Assembly: GCA_937995835.1 (NCBI GenBank)
Contig: CALKIV010000025.1
Location: 1 to 64,000, forward strand
Source: an uncultured Dysgonomonas sp.
GTDB taxonomy: Bacteria > Bacteroidota > Bacteroidia > Bacteroidales > Dysgonomonadaceae
Direction: 5' to 3'
DNA length: 64,000 bases
Part shown: positions 52,945 to 61,140 of the stretch, one piece after another
How the letters are laid out: every line of letters starts with the position of its first letter
Position numbering within the stretch: the stretch's first letter is position 1
Notes under the pieces: model-generated
Seen by the model: only the letters and a program-made list of their open reading frames with translations
Database searches by the model: none
Told to the model about the DNA's origin: nothing
Made by a program: the position numbers and the translations under genes

Positions 52945-53289
52945 ATGACTAAAGAGTACAATAGGTTTATAGACCCAATACCCGAATTGCGAGCTTTAAT
53001 ATATTATTTGACTGCAGATGAGGGTGGAAGAAAAAGTTGGATTGGTAATGGCTATAGAGGGCAATTCTATTATGATGGCAGAGATTGGGATGCCTGTCAG
53101 ACCTTTATCGGACAGGATAAATGCCTACTAGGAGAAACTGTCAATTGCTATTTAACGACAGGGAGCCCACAATATCATCTTGGTAAATTTTATGAAGGTA
53201 AAGAATTTGAAATAAGAGAAGGTGCCAGAATAGTGGGCAGAGGAGTGATTATAGAAGTATTATACAAAGAGTTTGAAGTAAAGCAATAA
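52945..53289 (+). CDS. Free-standing homologue of EF-Tu domain III
   Basis: The 114-residue protein matches the C-terminal beta-barrel of elongation factor Tu almost end to end. IYYLTADEGGRKSW and NGYRGQFYYDGRDWDA correspond to the EF-Tu pattern VYxLxxDEGGRxxx and xGYRPQFYxRTxDVTG. FEIREGARIVGRGVIIEVL corresponds to FAIREGGRTVGAGVVxKVL. The GTPase domain and domain II are missing, so it cannot act as an elongation factor. It may mimic EF-Tu for a partner that binds domain III; whether that is a toxin, a protease or a regulator is unknown. Last gene of the cassette; 90 bp after the lipoprotein gene and followed by a terminator. Confidence 0.8.
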   Translation: MTKEYNRFIDPIPELRALIYYLTADEGGRKSWIGNGYRGQFYYDGRDWDACQTFIGQDKCLLGETVNCYLTTGSPQYHLGKFYEGKEFEIREGARIVGRGVIIEVLYKEFEVKQ

Positions 53290-53324
53290 ATCCCCAAACA
53301 TTTCTGCTTGAGGATTTTATTTTT
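53288..53324 (+). terminator. Terminator after the EF-Tu-like gene; right border of the cassette
   Basis: AAATCCCCAA (53288-53297) pairs with TTGAGGATTT (53308-53317), ten positions with one mismatch; T-rich tail to 53324. It is an inverted near-copy of the terminator at 51769-51802. Confidence 0.75.
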
Positions 53325-53325
53325 G

Positions 53326-53399
53326 TGGAGCATATCGGACTCGAACCGATCACCTCAACACTGCCAGTGTTGCGCTCTAGCCAGATGAGCTAATGCCCC
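53326..53399 (-). tRNA. tRNA-Ala (GGC)
   Basis: Read on the minus strand: acceptor GGGGCAT pairs with ATGCTCC, D arm AGCTCATCTGGCTAGAGC, anticodon stem CAACA/TGTTG with loop CTGGCAG (anticodon GGC), T loop TTCGAGT. Discriminator is A; CCA is not encoded. Its 3' end abuts the accessory cassette. Confidence 0.95.
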
Positions 53400-53460
53400 A
53401 ACAATCATTATTAATTGTATGTCAGAATAGTATCAGAGAGCCCTCTGAACTTCTGCCGAA

Positions 53461-53468
53461 CAAAGATA
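53461..53468 (-). promoter_or_regulatory. -7 element for tRNA-Ala
   Basis: Minus-strand TATCTTTG matches TAnnTTTG about 60 nt before the tRNA 5' end and just after the oxyR stop. No clear -33. Confidence 0.4.
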
Positions 53469-53476
53469 ACATTAAA

Positions 53477-54418
53477 TTATATATCTACAATATGTTTTCT
53501 TAAATCCTGATTCAATAATTCCTTTGGCACAGATTTCTTGACTTCCGAGATGATGATATCTACTATCCTTTCTCTCAAAAATTCTTTACGAGTCACCAAG
53601 CTCACTTCTCTCACGGCAACCATGTCTTTCAGCGAACGAATATTGTTTTTTTGTCGATCTGATAGTTCAGCTATTGCCATTTCAGGGATGATAGTAATTC
53701 CACTATTGTCGTCCACGATATTGACAAGTGTATTGATGCTTCCTGCCTCGTAAGAAAACAGTGAGTGCGAACTCTTTCTTTTTCTGTTGCTACACAGTTT
53801 AAGTATTTGACTTCTAAAGCAGTGTGTTTCCTCTAGTAGCCACAACCTATTCACATTTAGATCTTCTTCGTCTAGTTTAGCTTTAGCATACAGAGCTGTT
53901 TCTTTAGGCGAAACGTAGGCGTAGAATTTTTCATAATAGATAGGATGTTCTTTCAGCTTGTCATTCTTCAATGGGGTGGCTAAGATAGCTCCATCAAGTG
54001 ATCCATTCAACAGTTTGTCAATAATTTGATCTGTTGTTGTTTCCTCTATTGTTAGCACTATTTCGAAACCATTTTCGGCATGAACTTTCATCAATTTGGG
54101 CAACAAATAGGGAGCAATTGTGGGGATAATTCCCAACTTAAAGCCTCCCTGAACCAAGCCTTTTTCTTCTTGGATGATCTCTTTTATTTGTTTCACCTGT
54201 GAGATGATTACTCTTGCTTGATTGATGATTTGTGTACCTATTTCAGTAGGTTGAACAGGGAGCTGGCTACGGTCAAAGATTTTGACTTCCAGTTCTTCTT
54301 CCAACTTCTGAATCATCATACTCAAGGTTGGCTGTGTTACAAACGACGCTTCAGCAGCACGGGCAAAGTGACGGTGATTGTCAACAGCAATAATATATTC
54401 TAATTGTTGTATATTCAT
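53477..54418 (-). CDS. oxyR: Hydrogen-peroxide-responsive regulator OxyR
   Basis: OxyR (313 residues from the ATG at 54418; an ATG at 54439 is also in frame). The LysR winged helix (MNIQQLEYIIAVDNHRHF, TQPTLSMMIQKLEEELEV) occupies the N terminus. The redox Cys pair falls at residues 200 and 209 in HCFRSQILKLC, almost the same as Cys-199/208 of E. coli OxyR, so peroxide sensing through a disulfide is expected. In Bacteroides OxyR induces catalase, Dps and Ahp; those genes are not in this window. It lies 48 bp downstream of yggS on the same strand. Confidence 0.93.
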   Translation of the reverse strand: MNIQQLEYIIAVDNHRHFARAAEASFVTQPTLSMMIQKLEEELEVKIFDRSQLPVQPTEIGTQIINQARVIISQVKQIKEIIQEEKGLVQGGFKLGIIPTIAPYLLPKLMKVHAENGFEIVLTIEETTTDQIIDKLLNGSLDGAILATPLKNDKLKEHPIYYEKFYAYVSPKETALYAKAKLDEEDLNVNRLWLLEETHCFRSQILKLCSNRKRKSSHSLFSYEAGSINTLVNIVDDNSGITIIPEMAIAELSDRQKNNIRSLKDMVAVREVSLVTRKEFLRERIVDIIISEVKKSVPKELLNQDLRKHIVDI

Positions 54419-54466
54419 TACTTGTAAAGGTTTTTTCAAAAAAATGTTTAACTGTGGAATACTACT

Positions 54467-55135
54467 TTAATATTCTCTCTCTCCAAAAATAGAAGTCCCT
54501 ATCCTTATCATTGTCGAGCCTTCTTCTACAGCTATTTGATAATCATGGGACATGCCCATCGATATCTCTGAAAAACGTTTATCGCCAGCAAAATGTTTTT
54601 CTTTTATTTCGTCAAAGAAAAGTTTTAGCTGTCGGAACTCTTCTCTCACTTTGTCCTCATCATCAGTAAATGTGCCCATACCCATTACTCCACCTAGATA
54701 TGCGTACTCAAATTTTTTCCAATCGCCGGTCTCTAAATAGTCTCGGCATTCGTCGAAGCTAAAGCCATATTTGCTTTCTTCGTCAGCAATATGAAGCTGA
54801 AGCAAACAGCAAACTTCTTTCTTAGCATTGGTTGCACACTTGTCGATCTCTTTTATCAAGCGCACGCTGTCCACACTATGTATGGTGTGGGTGTAAGGGA
54901 TGATATCCTTCACTTTGTTGCGCTGTAAGTGTCCTATAAAGTGCCATTCAATATCTTTCGGCAGTTGTGGCTCTTTTTCTGCCACCTCTTGCATACGGCT
55001 TTCGCCAAATTTGCGGTGACCTACATCGTAAAGCTTCTGTATAGCTTCTTGAGGGTGATATTTAGATATTGCAATCAGGCTAACATGGTCTGGTAGCTTC
55101 TCTTTTATTGTTATCAAGTTTTTTGCAATATCCAT
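54467..55135 (-). CDS. YggS-family PLP-homeostasis protein
   Basis: A 222-residue member of the PLPBP/YggS family, which binds pyridoxal phosphate and keeps its pool balanced without known catalysis. PLP Lys is in LIAISKYHP near residue 25; FGESRMQE, WHFIGHLQRNKVK and the C-terminal MGMSHDYQIAVEEGSTMIRIG are intact. AAGGAG (minus strand, plus 55141-55146) lies five bases before the ATG, a real Shine-Dalgarno. It sits between DUF4494 and oxyR. Confidence 0.95.
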   Translation of the reverse strand: MDIAKNLITIKEKLPDHVSLIAISKYHPQEAIQKLYDVGHRKFGESRMQEVAEKEPQLPKDIEWHFIGHLQRNKVKDIIPYTHTIHSVDSVRLIKEIDKCATNAKKEVCCLLQLHIADEESKYGFSFDECRDYLETGDWKKFEYAYLGGVMGMGTFTDDEDKVREEFRQLKLFFDEIKEKHFAGDKRFSEISMGMSHDYQIAVEEGSTMIRIGTSIFGEREY

Positions 55136-55152
55136 TTTTTCTCCTTCTTTTT

Positions 55153-55605
55153 TTATAGTACTATACTTCTTTTTGCTTCTTCGTTATATGGGAAAACGTC
55201 CATGATGGAGGTTTCGTTCAATGCTGCCACCACATAGTCTGACATTGTACCCTCCATTCCTTTCTTTATTACGCTCAATGCCTGATCGATATCAGAGGCT
55301 TGTGCCAACATATGGACATTGGTTTTCTTTTCAGATCCGCTCTTCTCATCGATGGTGATGAATTGTACTTTTGCCTTATAGTAGCGATCTCCTTCTTCGA
55401 AGAAGAATAACTCCGAAAGGTTTGCTCTTTTGATATCAGCAATCACAAATTCTCCACTGATAAAAGGCTTCAACTCCTCTATAATTCTTGCTTCAGCTTC
55501 TGTAAACGACAGAGCATCCACAATATAGGGCTCGGTAACTTTCTTTTGCATCCCATTTTCCAGTATCTTTTCATACCGAACTTTACACTCAAACCAATTG
55601 GCCAT
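55153..55605 (-). CDS. DUF4494 domain protein
   Basis: The 150-residue protein starts MANWFECKVRYEKILENGMQ and has the DUF4494 hallmarks VTEPYIVDALSFTEAEARI and FISGEFVIADIKRAN. The family is found in Bacteroidetes and has no known function. No signal or membrane segment. It heads a run DUF4494-yggS-oxyR and is preceded by a roughly 165-nt leader that can fold. Confidence 0.85.
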   Translation of the reverse strand: MANWFECKVRYEKILENGMQKKVTEPYIVDALSFTEAEARIIEELKPFISGEFVIADIKRANLSELFFFEEGDRYYKAKVQFITIDEKSGSEKKTNVHMLAQASDIDQALSVIKKGMEGTMSDYVVAALNETSIMDVFPYNEEAKRSIVL

Positions 55606-55657
55606 AAGATTTTCTTTTTTTATCTGTTAAGTTATTGATAACTATCATTGGTGTCTG

Positions 55658-55740
55658 TTGGACAAATACCACCCAGTGAGTCTGGTCAGATGCAAGTTCT
55701 CTTTGCTGTGATCTCCCACAACGAGGGGGTAAAATTCCAA
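55658..55740 (-). ncRNA. Candidate structured leader or small RNA upstream of DUF4494
   Basis: Read on the minus strand, the 83-nt segment folds as one irregular hairpin. From outside in the pairs are TTGGA with TCCAA, TACCCCC with GGGTGGTA (one bulged T), GTGGG with CTCAC, AGAT with ATCT, and GCAA with TTGC around a 7-nt loop. Internal loops separate the stems. It lies between a promoter at 55778-55808 and the DUF4494 start. A smaller hairpin CTGATT/AATCAG (55744-55766) precedes it. Either a cis-acting leader or a 6S-like RNA could look this way; I found no terminator after it, favouring a leader. Confidence 0.5.
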
Positions 55741-55777
55741 AATCTGATTATGAATTTTTTAATCAGCGATAAGTAGA

Positions 55778-55808
55778 CAAAGTTAATAATTTATCTATGA
55801 TTTCTAAA
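55778..55808 (-). promoter_or_regulatory. Promoter upstream of the structured leader
   Basis: Minus-strand TAACTTTG (plus 55778-55785) matches the -7 element; TTTA (plus 55805-55808) is a one-base variant of -33 at 19-nt spacing. Transcription would start near 55771. Confidence 0.55.
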
Positions 55809-55908
55809 TTATATAGGGACAGTCTATATCTATTTATGTCAAAAAAGATGAATTTAAAGCTGTTTTTAAGTTTGTTTTTCTTAAAAAGCCAACTCTTGTT
55901 GTTATTCT

Positions 55909-56313
55909 TTAATATTCATCAGGGCTGATTTCCACCTCTGCATATACGCTTTTGTCACTTTTTCGGTAGCAATAGACAAGTTTCATTCTGTCGCTTCTCA
56001 TTTCATTCATGTCAGGTGAGTCTTGCAACATGGTAATAATTCTAGGTTTTGAGCGTTTGATAAACTCTTCCGGAGTAGGAATAGGATCTACTGTAAATGT
56101 GTAGTAGTATTTAAAGATGTTTCCTTCTAAGGCTTCCACTTTATCCAATCGTATGTTGTCTCCCATTGATTTAGGAAGCAATTGGTTTTGTTGTTCAGTC
56201 ATCCGAGTATATTTCTCCAGAATGGCATTGTCTTTCTTGTTGTTGCCACAGCTGGTAGCAATGGTCAAAATAAGCATCAATGATGCAAAAATTGTGAGTG
56301 AATGCTTTTTCAT
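55909..56313 (-). CDS. Hypothetical small lipoprotein
   Basis: The 134-residue protein starts at 56313, where MKKHSLTIFASLMLILTIATSC gives a clear leader and lipobox with Cys-22; an upstream in-frame ATG at 56358 adds only polar residues. The mature domain has FKYYYTFTVDPIPTPEEFIKR and a C-terminal LVYCYRKSDKSVYAEVEI. This layout recalls small Bacteroidetes lipoproteins with a cystatin-like fold, but I do not recognise the family. It is a single gene. Confidence 0.75.
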   Translation of the reverse strand: MKKHSLTIFASLMLILTIATSCGNNKKDNAILEKYTRMTEQQNQLLPKSMGDNIRLDKVEALEGNIFKYYYTFTVDPIPTPEEFIKRSKPRIITMLQDSPDMNEMRSDRMKLVYCYRKSDKSVYAEVEISPDEY

Positions 56314-56582
56314 ATTATCTATTTTTTTGTAAATGCTTCTTTGTTTTGTGTTGTTCAAAATATCCTGTTTTTCAGAAATATTTTAAGTTAAAATTTTCAT
56401 AGAAATAATGACCAGAATTGTCGACTTTTGCAAAATGCAATGATCAAAGCGGTGTTAAATTTGCTCTAATTTATCTAAATCAGGCTTGCTCCCTTATGTA
56501 CATTCACCCTCTTTTGGTCATCGATATTTACATCTTCTTGTTCTATGATCTTTTAGCTTAATAAAGTAACTAAAATAAAACA
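56314..56582. other. AT-rich intergenic region with no gene seen
   Basis: The gap between the lipoprotein start and the gapdh terminator is AT-rich. I found no ORF with family features, no convincing TAnnTTTG element and no long hairpin; it must contain the lipoprotein promoter on the minus strand. Confidence 0.5.
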
Positions 56583-56610
56583 AAAAAGCATCTCATTCGA
56601 GATGCTTTTT
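56583..56610 (-). terminator. Terminator after gapdh
   Basis: AAAAAGCATCTC (56583-56594) pairs perfectly with GAGATGCTTTTT (56599-56610), ATTC loop. On the minus strand it is followed by T, placed 24 bases after the gapdh stop. Confidence 0.92.
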
Positions 56611-56633
56611 GTTATAATAATATTGTTTTATTA

Positions 56634-57638
56634 TTATCCGTTTACTTTAGCCATAGCAGCGATTAGTTCAAGAACTTTGTTTGAATAACCCCACTCGTTA
56701 TCATACCAGCTAACAACTTTTACGAAAGTTGGGCTTAGTTGGATACCAGCTTTAGCGTCGAAGATAGAAGTACGAGCATCACCTAGGAAGTCAGAAGATA
56801 CTACTTCTTCTTCAGTATATCCAAGGATACCTTTCATTGCTCCTTCTGAAGCTTCTTTCATTGCTTTACAGATTTCTTCATAAGAAGTTTCTTTAGCAAG
56901 ACGAACTGTAAGGTCAACAACTGATACGTCTAGTGTTGGAACACGGAAAGACATACCTGTAAGTTTTCCATTAAGTTCTGGAATAACTTTTCCTACTGCT
57001 TTAGCAGCTCCTGTAGATGAAGGAATAATGTTTCCTGCAGCTGCACGTCCACCTCTCCAGTCTTTAACTGAAGGTCCGTCAACAGTTTTTTGAGTAGCTG
57101 TTGTAGCGTGAACTGTAGTCATCAAACCTTCAAGGATACCAAATTTGTCATGAAGTACCTTTGCGATAGGAGCAAGACAGTTAGTAGTACAAGATGCATT
57201 AGAAACGAATTGAGTTCCTTTTACATATTTGTCAGTATTTACTCCACAAACGAACATAGGAGTTTCGTCTTTTGAAGGAGCTGACATTACTACATATTTT
57301 GCACCAGCAGTGATGTGTGCACCAGCTTTTTCTTTATCAAGGAAAAGACCTGTAGATTCAACAACATATTCTGCTCCTACTTCGTTCCATTTTAGGTCAG
57401 CAGGGTTTCTTTCAGCAGTAACACGAATAGCATTTCCGTTAACAACTAGTTTACCGTCTTTAACTTCAACTGTGCCATCGAATCTACCGTGCATAGTATC
57501 ATACTTAAGCATGTAAGCCATGTATTCTACGTCGATCAAGTCGTTGATTCCTACAATTTGAATGTCTTTTCTGCCTTGTGCGGCACGGAAAACAAGACGT
57601 CCAATACGTCCGAATCCGTTAATACCTACTTTAATCAT
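56634..57638 (-). CDS. gap: Glyceraldehyde-3-phosphate dehydrogenase, type I
   Basis: GAPDH (334 residues) oxidises glyceraldehyde 3-phosphate in glycolysis. NAD site GINGFGRIGRLVFRA is at 5-19; the catalytic Cys is in SNASCTTNCLAP near residue 150, with its His partner in VHATTATQ. WYDNEWGYSNK ends the catalytic domain. Monocistronic, with a strong terminator and a -7 element upstream. Confidence 0.97.
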   Translation of the reverse strand: MIKVGINGFGRIGRLVFRAAQGRKDIQIVGINDLIDVEYMAYMLKYDTMHGRFDGTVEVKDGKLVVNGNAIRVTAERNPADLKWNEVGAEYVVESTGLFLDKEKAGAHITAGAKYVVMSAPSKDETPMFVCGVNTDKYVKGTQFVSNASCTTNCLAPIAKVLHDKFGILEGLMTTVHATTATQKTVDGPSVKDWRGGRAAAGNIIPSSTGAAKAVGKVIPELNGKLTGMSFRVPTLDVSVVDLTVRLAKETSYEEICKAMKEASEGAMKGILGYTEEEVVSSDFLGDARTSIFDAKAGIQLSPTFVKVVSWYDNEWGYSNKVLELIAAMAKVNG

Positions 57639-57716
57639 TTGTTGTTAATTTTTTATTAATTAGTTAAATTCAGAGTTGTCTTTTTTTGATGTTATAGAGC
57701 ATCTAAAACTAGAATC

Positions 57717-57724
57717 CAAAGATA
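57717..57724 (-). promoter_or_regulatory. -7 element of the gapdh promoter
   Basis: Minus-strand TATCTTTG matches TAnnTTTG, about 80 nt before the ATG at 57638. No good -33 seen. Confidence 0.5.
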
Positions 57725-57790
57725 ATAAATTTTTTATAAAAGGAGAACATCAACTATATTAAATTTAGTTAGTTCTGAGGCTCGTTTCTT

Positions 57791-58552
57791 TTATTTTGCA
57801 GGTATATTCTCTAATACTGAGATGATGTGATTCCACTTTGATTGTTTGGCAAAATCAAGAGCTGTTTTGCCTGAAGCTGTTCGTACAGAGGGATCAGCAC
57901 CTGCTGCCAATAGAACTTCTACGATGGTTTTATTGCCCCCAATGGTCTCGTTGTGGAGCATGGTATACCCATCCTCATCTATTTGGGAAATGTCGGTCTG
58001 ATTGTTGATTAAATATTCTTGAAATTTTTCTCGCATGTTGATGCTCATGGGATGTTCTATCAAGTTTTCTGGATTTTCATCCTGTCCCATGACTACCATC
58101 ACATTGTTGAAGTCTCCAAAGTTGAGTCCCCATGCTTCATCGTGCTCTCTTAATTCTTCTTTATTCATTCTCGAACGCATCAACTGGATAGTAAATCCTC
58201 CCAAAGTGTGATCGTTGGCCAGAAGCCAGTCGCTAATTTGCGATAGTGGTACTTTTACTAAGTCTTGATTCTTGACATTGGTCAGCACATCAGGCTCGTT
58301 GATCAATGTGCCATAGATGTTATCACCATCGAAGTGAATATCGTTTATCCACATGTGTTCTGTTTCAGTTTTTCCTTGTATTTCTTGTGTAAAGATGACC
58401 TTCACACAAGCCAGTTGGAAGGCTGGCACAATTCTTCGATATTCCCATGTCATTTCTCTCCAAAAATACTTGAATGTATCTTGAGCTTTTTGGATGGCTC
58501 GATTCATTTCCTTATCCTCACCTTCGACGTATAAAATAGAATCTTGATTCAT
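57791..58552 (-). CDS. DUF2314-like domain fused to ankyrin repeats
   Basis: The 253-residue protein has two parts. Residues about 10-150 resemble DUF2314/YegJ-like domains: AIQKAQDTFKYFWREM, VKVIFTQE, EHMWINDIHFDGDNIYGTL and VPLSQISDWLL. Residues about 185-250 hold two ankyrin repeats (DEDGYTMLHNETIGGNKTIVE, then LLAAGADPSVRTASGKTALDFA). No signal peptide, so cytoplasmic. DUF2314 proteins are sometimes immunity-like; ankyrin repeats bind proteins. Function unknown. Confidence 0.8.
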   Translation of the reverse strand: MNQDSILYVEGEDKEMNRAIQKAQDTFKYFWREMTWEYRRIVPAFQLACVKVIFTQEIQGKTETEHMWINDIHFDGDNIYGTLINEPDVLTNVKNQDLVKVPLSQISDWLLANDHTLGGFTIQLMRSRMNKEELREHDEAWGLNFGDFNNVMVVMGQDENPENLIEHPMSINMREKFQEYLINNQTDISQIDEDGYTMLHNETIGGNKTIVEVLLAAGADPSVRTASGKTALDFAKQSKWNHIISVLENIPAK

Positions 58553-58691
58553 TATTTTCGTGCTACTCTTTTGTAATTTACTTGTGTGTGAATTTGATAT
58601 TGTTGGAATCCAAAGGAGTCCTCAATCGTCTTGCTAAGGTAATGAAAAATAATGATGTGCCTTTTGTGCTTTGCTATTATTATGAAATAAT

Positions 58692-58732
58692 AAAAGATCT
58701 GAGGTGTCTATTGTTGATACCTCAGATCTTTT
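58692..58732 (-). terminator. Terminator after pgl
   Basis: AAAAGATCTGAGGTGTC (58692-58708) pairs with GATACCTCAGATCTTTT (58716-58732), 17 bp with one G-T pair, 7-nt loop. It lies 24 bases after the pgl stop on the minus strand. Confidence 0.92.
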
Positions 58733-58756
58733 CTATTTTGATATATTTTCCTGCTT

Positions 58757-59482
58757 TTATAGCAAGCTTGCTGCCTCTTTATCCATGAACCAGTATAGAT
58801 ATCCTTTTTTAGGATCTACTTTTGCTGCTGGATATTTGTCTACAAACTGGTCTCTGTGTTTGATGATGTCTCTCACCTTTTCAGCTTTGTTCTTTCCTGT
58901 TACTAGGAAAACAACATACTGCGAATTGTTGACCACTTGTCCTGTTATAGACACTCTTTGCATTTTGCTTTCAGGGTGTTCGGCAACAACACAAAGTTTG
59001 TCGCTGTCCCATAGCTCCATTTGCTCCGGGAAGATAGACACTGTATGTCCGTCGTCGCCCAAACCAAGCATCATGATTTCGAAGGTAGGCACATCTTTAC
59101 GTTGTTTCACCTTGGTTGTCAATATTCTGCTATACCACTCAGCTTCTTCTTCAGGCGAGTTTTCTCCATGGATGCGTCTCCATCCTTTCGACTCAATTTT
59201 GTCTATGTTGTTGAATAGGAAGTCTTTGGTCATCCCAAAGTTGCTCATCTCATCTTTTGGTGGCACGCATCTTTCGTCGCCCCAGAAAAACATGATTCGT
59301 TCCCAAGCTATGTCTTCTTTGTGGTTTTTAGACCAATATTCAAAGAGCCCTTTAGGAGTGTTACCTCCCGATAGAGATAGATTAATCTGTGGATAAACAT
59401 CCAAAAGCTTAATCAAAAATTCACTAAAGCCCTTATAAAGCGCTTCAGAATCGTCAAAAATCTTAATTTCTTCTTTTATCAT
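58757..59482 (-). CDS. pgl: 6-phosphogluconolactonase
   Basis: Pgl (241 residues, DevB/SOL type) hydrolyses 6-phosphogluconolactone. Motifs LSLSGGNTPKGLFEYW near 36-51, FFWGDERCVPPKDEMSNFGM near 68-87 and MLGLGDDGHTVSIFP are intact. Overlaps the zwf stop by four bases, so the two enzymes of consecutive steps are co-translated. Confidence 0.95.
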   Translation of the reverse strand: MIKEEIKIFDDSEALYKGFSEFLIKLLDVYPQINLSLSGGNTPKGLFEYWSKNHKEDIAWERIMFFWGDERCVPPKDEMSNFGMTKDFLFNNIDKIESKGWRRIHGENSPEEEAEWYSRILTTKVKQRKDVPTFEIMMLGLGDDGHTVSIFPEQMELWDSDKLCVVAEHPESKMQRVSITGQVVNNSQYVVFLVTGKNKAEKVRDIIKHRDQFVDKYPAAKVDPKKGYLYWFMDKEAASLL

Positions 59483-61020
59483 AATTCACAATATATTCCG
59501 TCATCTGACAGGTTTTTGCAAGGATAGCGCCATGTGTTAGGACCCTCAATCAGGTCGTCAGCACAGTCTGGCCCCCAAGTTCCGGCAGGATAGCCGTAGA
59601 GTGGAGCATCTTCGTCCTTGCTAAAGTCTAGTATGGGTTGAACGAATTTCCAAGTTTGTTCCAAAGCATCACCTCTGATGTAGAGCGTGCTATCGCCAAT
59701 CATGCAGTCTAGAATTAAACGTTCGTAAGCATCTGGTACATACGTTCCTTCCAGTTGCGAATAGTGGAAATCCATATTCACTGTTTTTACTTGATAGCCA
59801 CTGCCCGGCACCTTCATGTTGGTCTTCAGTAGAATCCCTTCATCAGGTTGTATGCGAAGGACAAGCTTGTTGCCATCGTTTGTAAAATCTTTATTTTCTA
59901 TAAATAAGTTTTGAGGCGTAGGTTTAAAGTGGATAACCACCTCTGTAACACGTGTAGGTAGTCTTTTGCCTGAGCGAACGTAGAACGGAACACCTCCCCA
60001 TCGCCAATTGTCGATAAAGAACTTCATGGCAAAGTAGGTTTCGGTTCTGGATTCAGGATCTACTCCATTTTCTTCACGATAGCCTTTTGCTTTTTCTCGC
60101 GTGTCGTCACGTCTTATTGTGGAGGCAGTATATTGTCCTCTGATCACATTCTTTTTGATGTCTTCTTCGGTCAATGGACGGAATGCCTGAAATACTTTCA
60201 GTTTTTCGTTTCTGATGGCAGCCGAGTCCAGCGTCATAGGGGGCTCCATTGCCACTAATGCCACCAACTGTAAAAGGTGATTTTGAACCATGTCTCGCAG
60301 AGCTCCTGCATGATCATAATAGCCACCACGATTTTCCACACCAATGCTTTCAGAGGATGTTATCTCTACATGTTGAATGTAATTTCTATTCCAAAGTGGT
60401 TCGTAAATGCTGTTACCAAAGCGAGTAACGAAAACATTCTGAACAGTCTCTTTTCCCAAATAGTGGTCTATTCTATAGATTTGATCTTCTTCATAATCTT
60501 TTGTTAAAGATTTGTTCAAGTCAATTGCTGATTGGTAATCAACACCAAAAGGCTTTTCGATGATCAGACGTCTGAAACGTCCTTTTGGCTCTTTATTAAG
60601 TCCTTGTGATGCCAATAATTTAGGAATCACTGGGTATAGAGCAGGAGGTGTAGACAGATAGAAAATATAATTTCCTTCGGTTTTTTGTTCCTTATCTAGC
60701 TGATCTAGTTTGTCTTTCAGTTTTACATAGTCCTCTGCTTTGTCAGTTTCTATCGGAAGGTAGAAAAGTTTCTTCAAAAAGCAGTCGAGCTCTTCATCGA
60801 TCACTGTGTTTAGTGCGAATTGCTTGATCCCTTTTTTCATCTTCTCTCTGAATGCCTCGTCGGTAAATTCTGTTCGGGCTACACCTAAAACAGCGAAGTT
60901 TTCGGGTAGCGATTTTTGCATATGTAGATCGTATATAGCAGGCAAAAGCTTCCTGTATGTTAGATCTCCGGATGCTCCAAATATGATTAATGCTTGGTTT
61001 TGTATATTCTTTTTCATCAT
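59479..61020 (-). CDS. zwf: Glucose-6-phosphate 1-dehydrogenase
   Basis: Zwf (513 residues) is the first enzyme of the oxidative pentose phosphate pathway. NADP motif IFGASGDLTYRKLLPAIYDL is near 13-32, and the substrate-binding RIDHYLGKETVQN near 180-192. Length is normal. pgl follows with a four-base overlap; gnd, the third gene of the pathway, would be expected upstream in many Bacteroidetes but is not here. Confidence 0.97.
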   Translation of the reverse strand: MMKKNIQNQALIIFGASGDLTYRKLLPAIYDLHMQKSLPENFAVLGVARTEFTDEAFREKMKKGIKQFALNTVIDEELDCFLKKLFYLPIETDKAEDYVKLKDKLDQLDKEQKTEGNYIFYLSTPPALYPVIPKLLASQGLNKEPKGRFRRLIIEKPFGVDYQSAIDLNKSLTKDYEEDQIYRIDHYLGKETVQNVFVTRFGNSIYEPLWNRNYIQHVEITSSESIGVENRGGYYDHAGALRDMVQNHLLQLVALVAMEPPMTLDSAAIRNEKLKVFQAFRPLTEEDIKKNVIRGQYTASTIRRDDTREKAKGYREENGVDPESRTETYFAMKFFIDNWRWGGVPFYVRSGKRLPTRVTEVVIHFKPTPQNLFIENKDFTNDGNKLVLRIQPDEGILLKTNMKVPGSGYQVKTVNMDFHYSQLEGTYVPDAYERLILDCMIGDSTLYIRGDALEQTWKFVQPILDFSKDEDAPLYGYPAGTWGPDCADDLIEGPNTWRYPCKNLSDDGIYCEL

Positions 61021-61140
61021 AAACTTATATTAGTGTACAATATAACGAAAATATATAAAATAAGCATTGACAGCATTAATAAAAGATAAATATATTTGTT
61101 AAAGATATAGAGTGTATCTATTTGAAAACTTAAATTAGAG

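Noticed and set aside
58704..59396. 230-codon plus-strand open frame opposite pgl
   Set aside because: Antisense to a clear 6-phosphogluconolactonase; it starts within the pgl terminator and has no recognisable domain.
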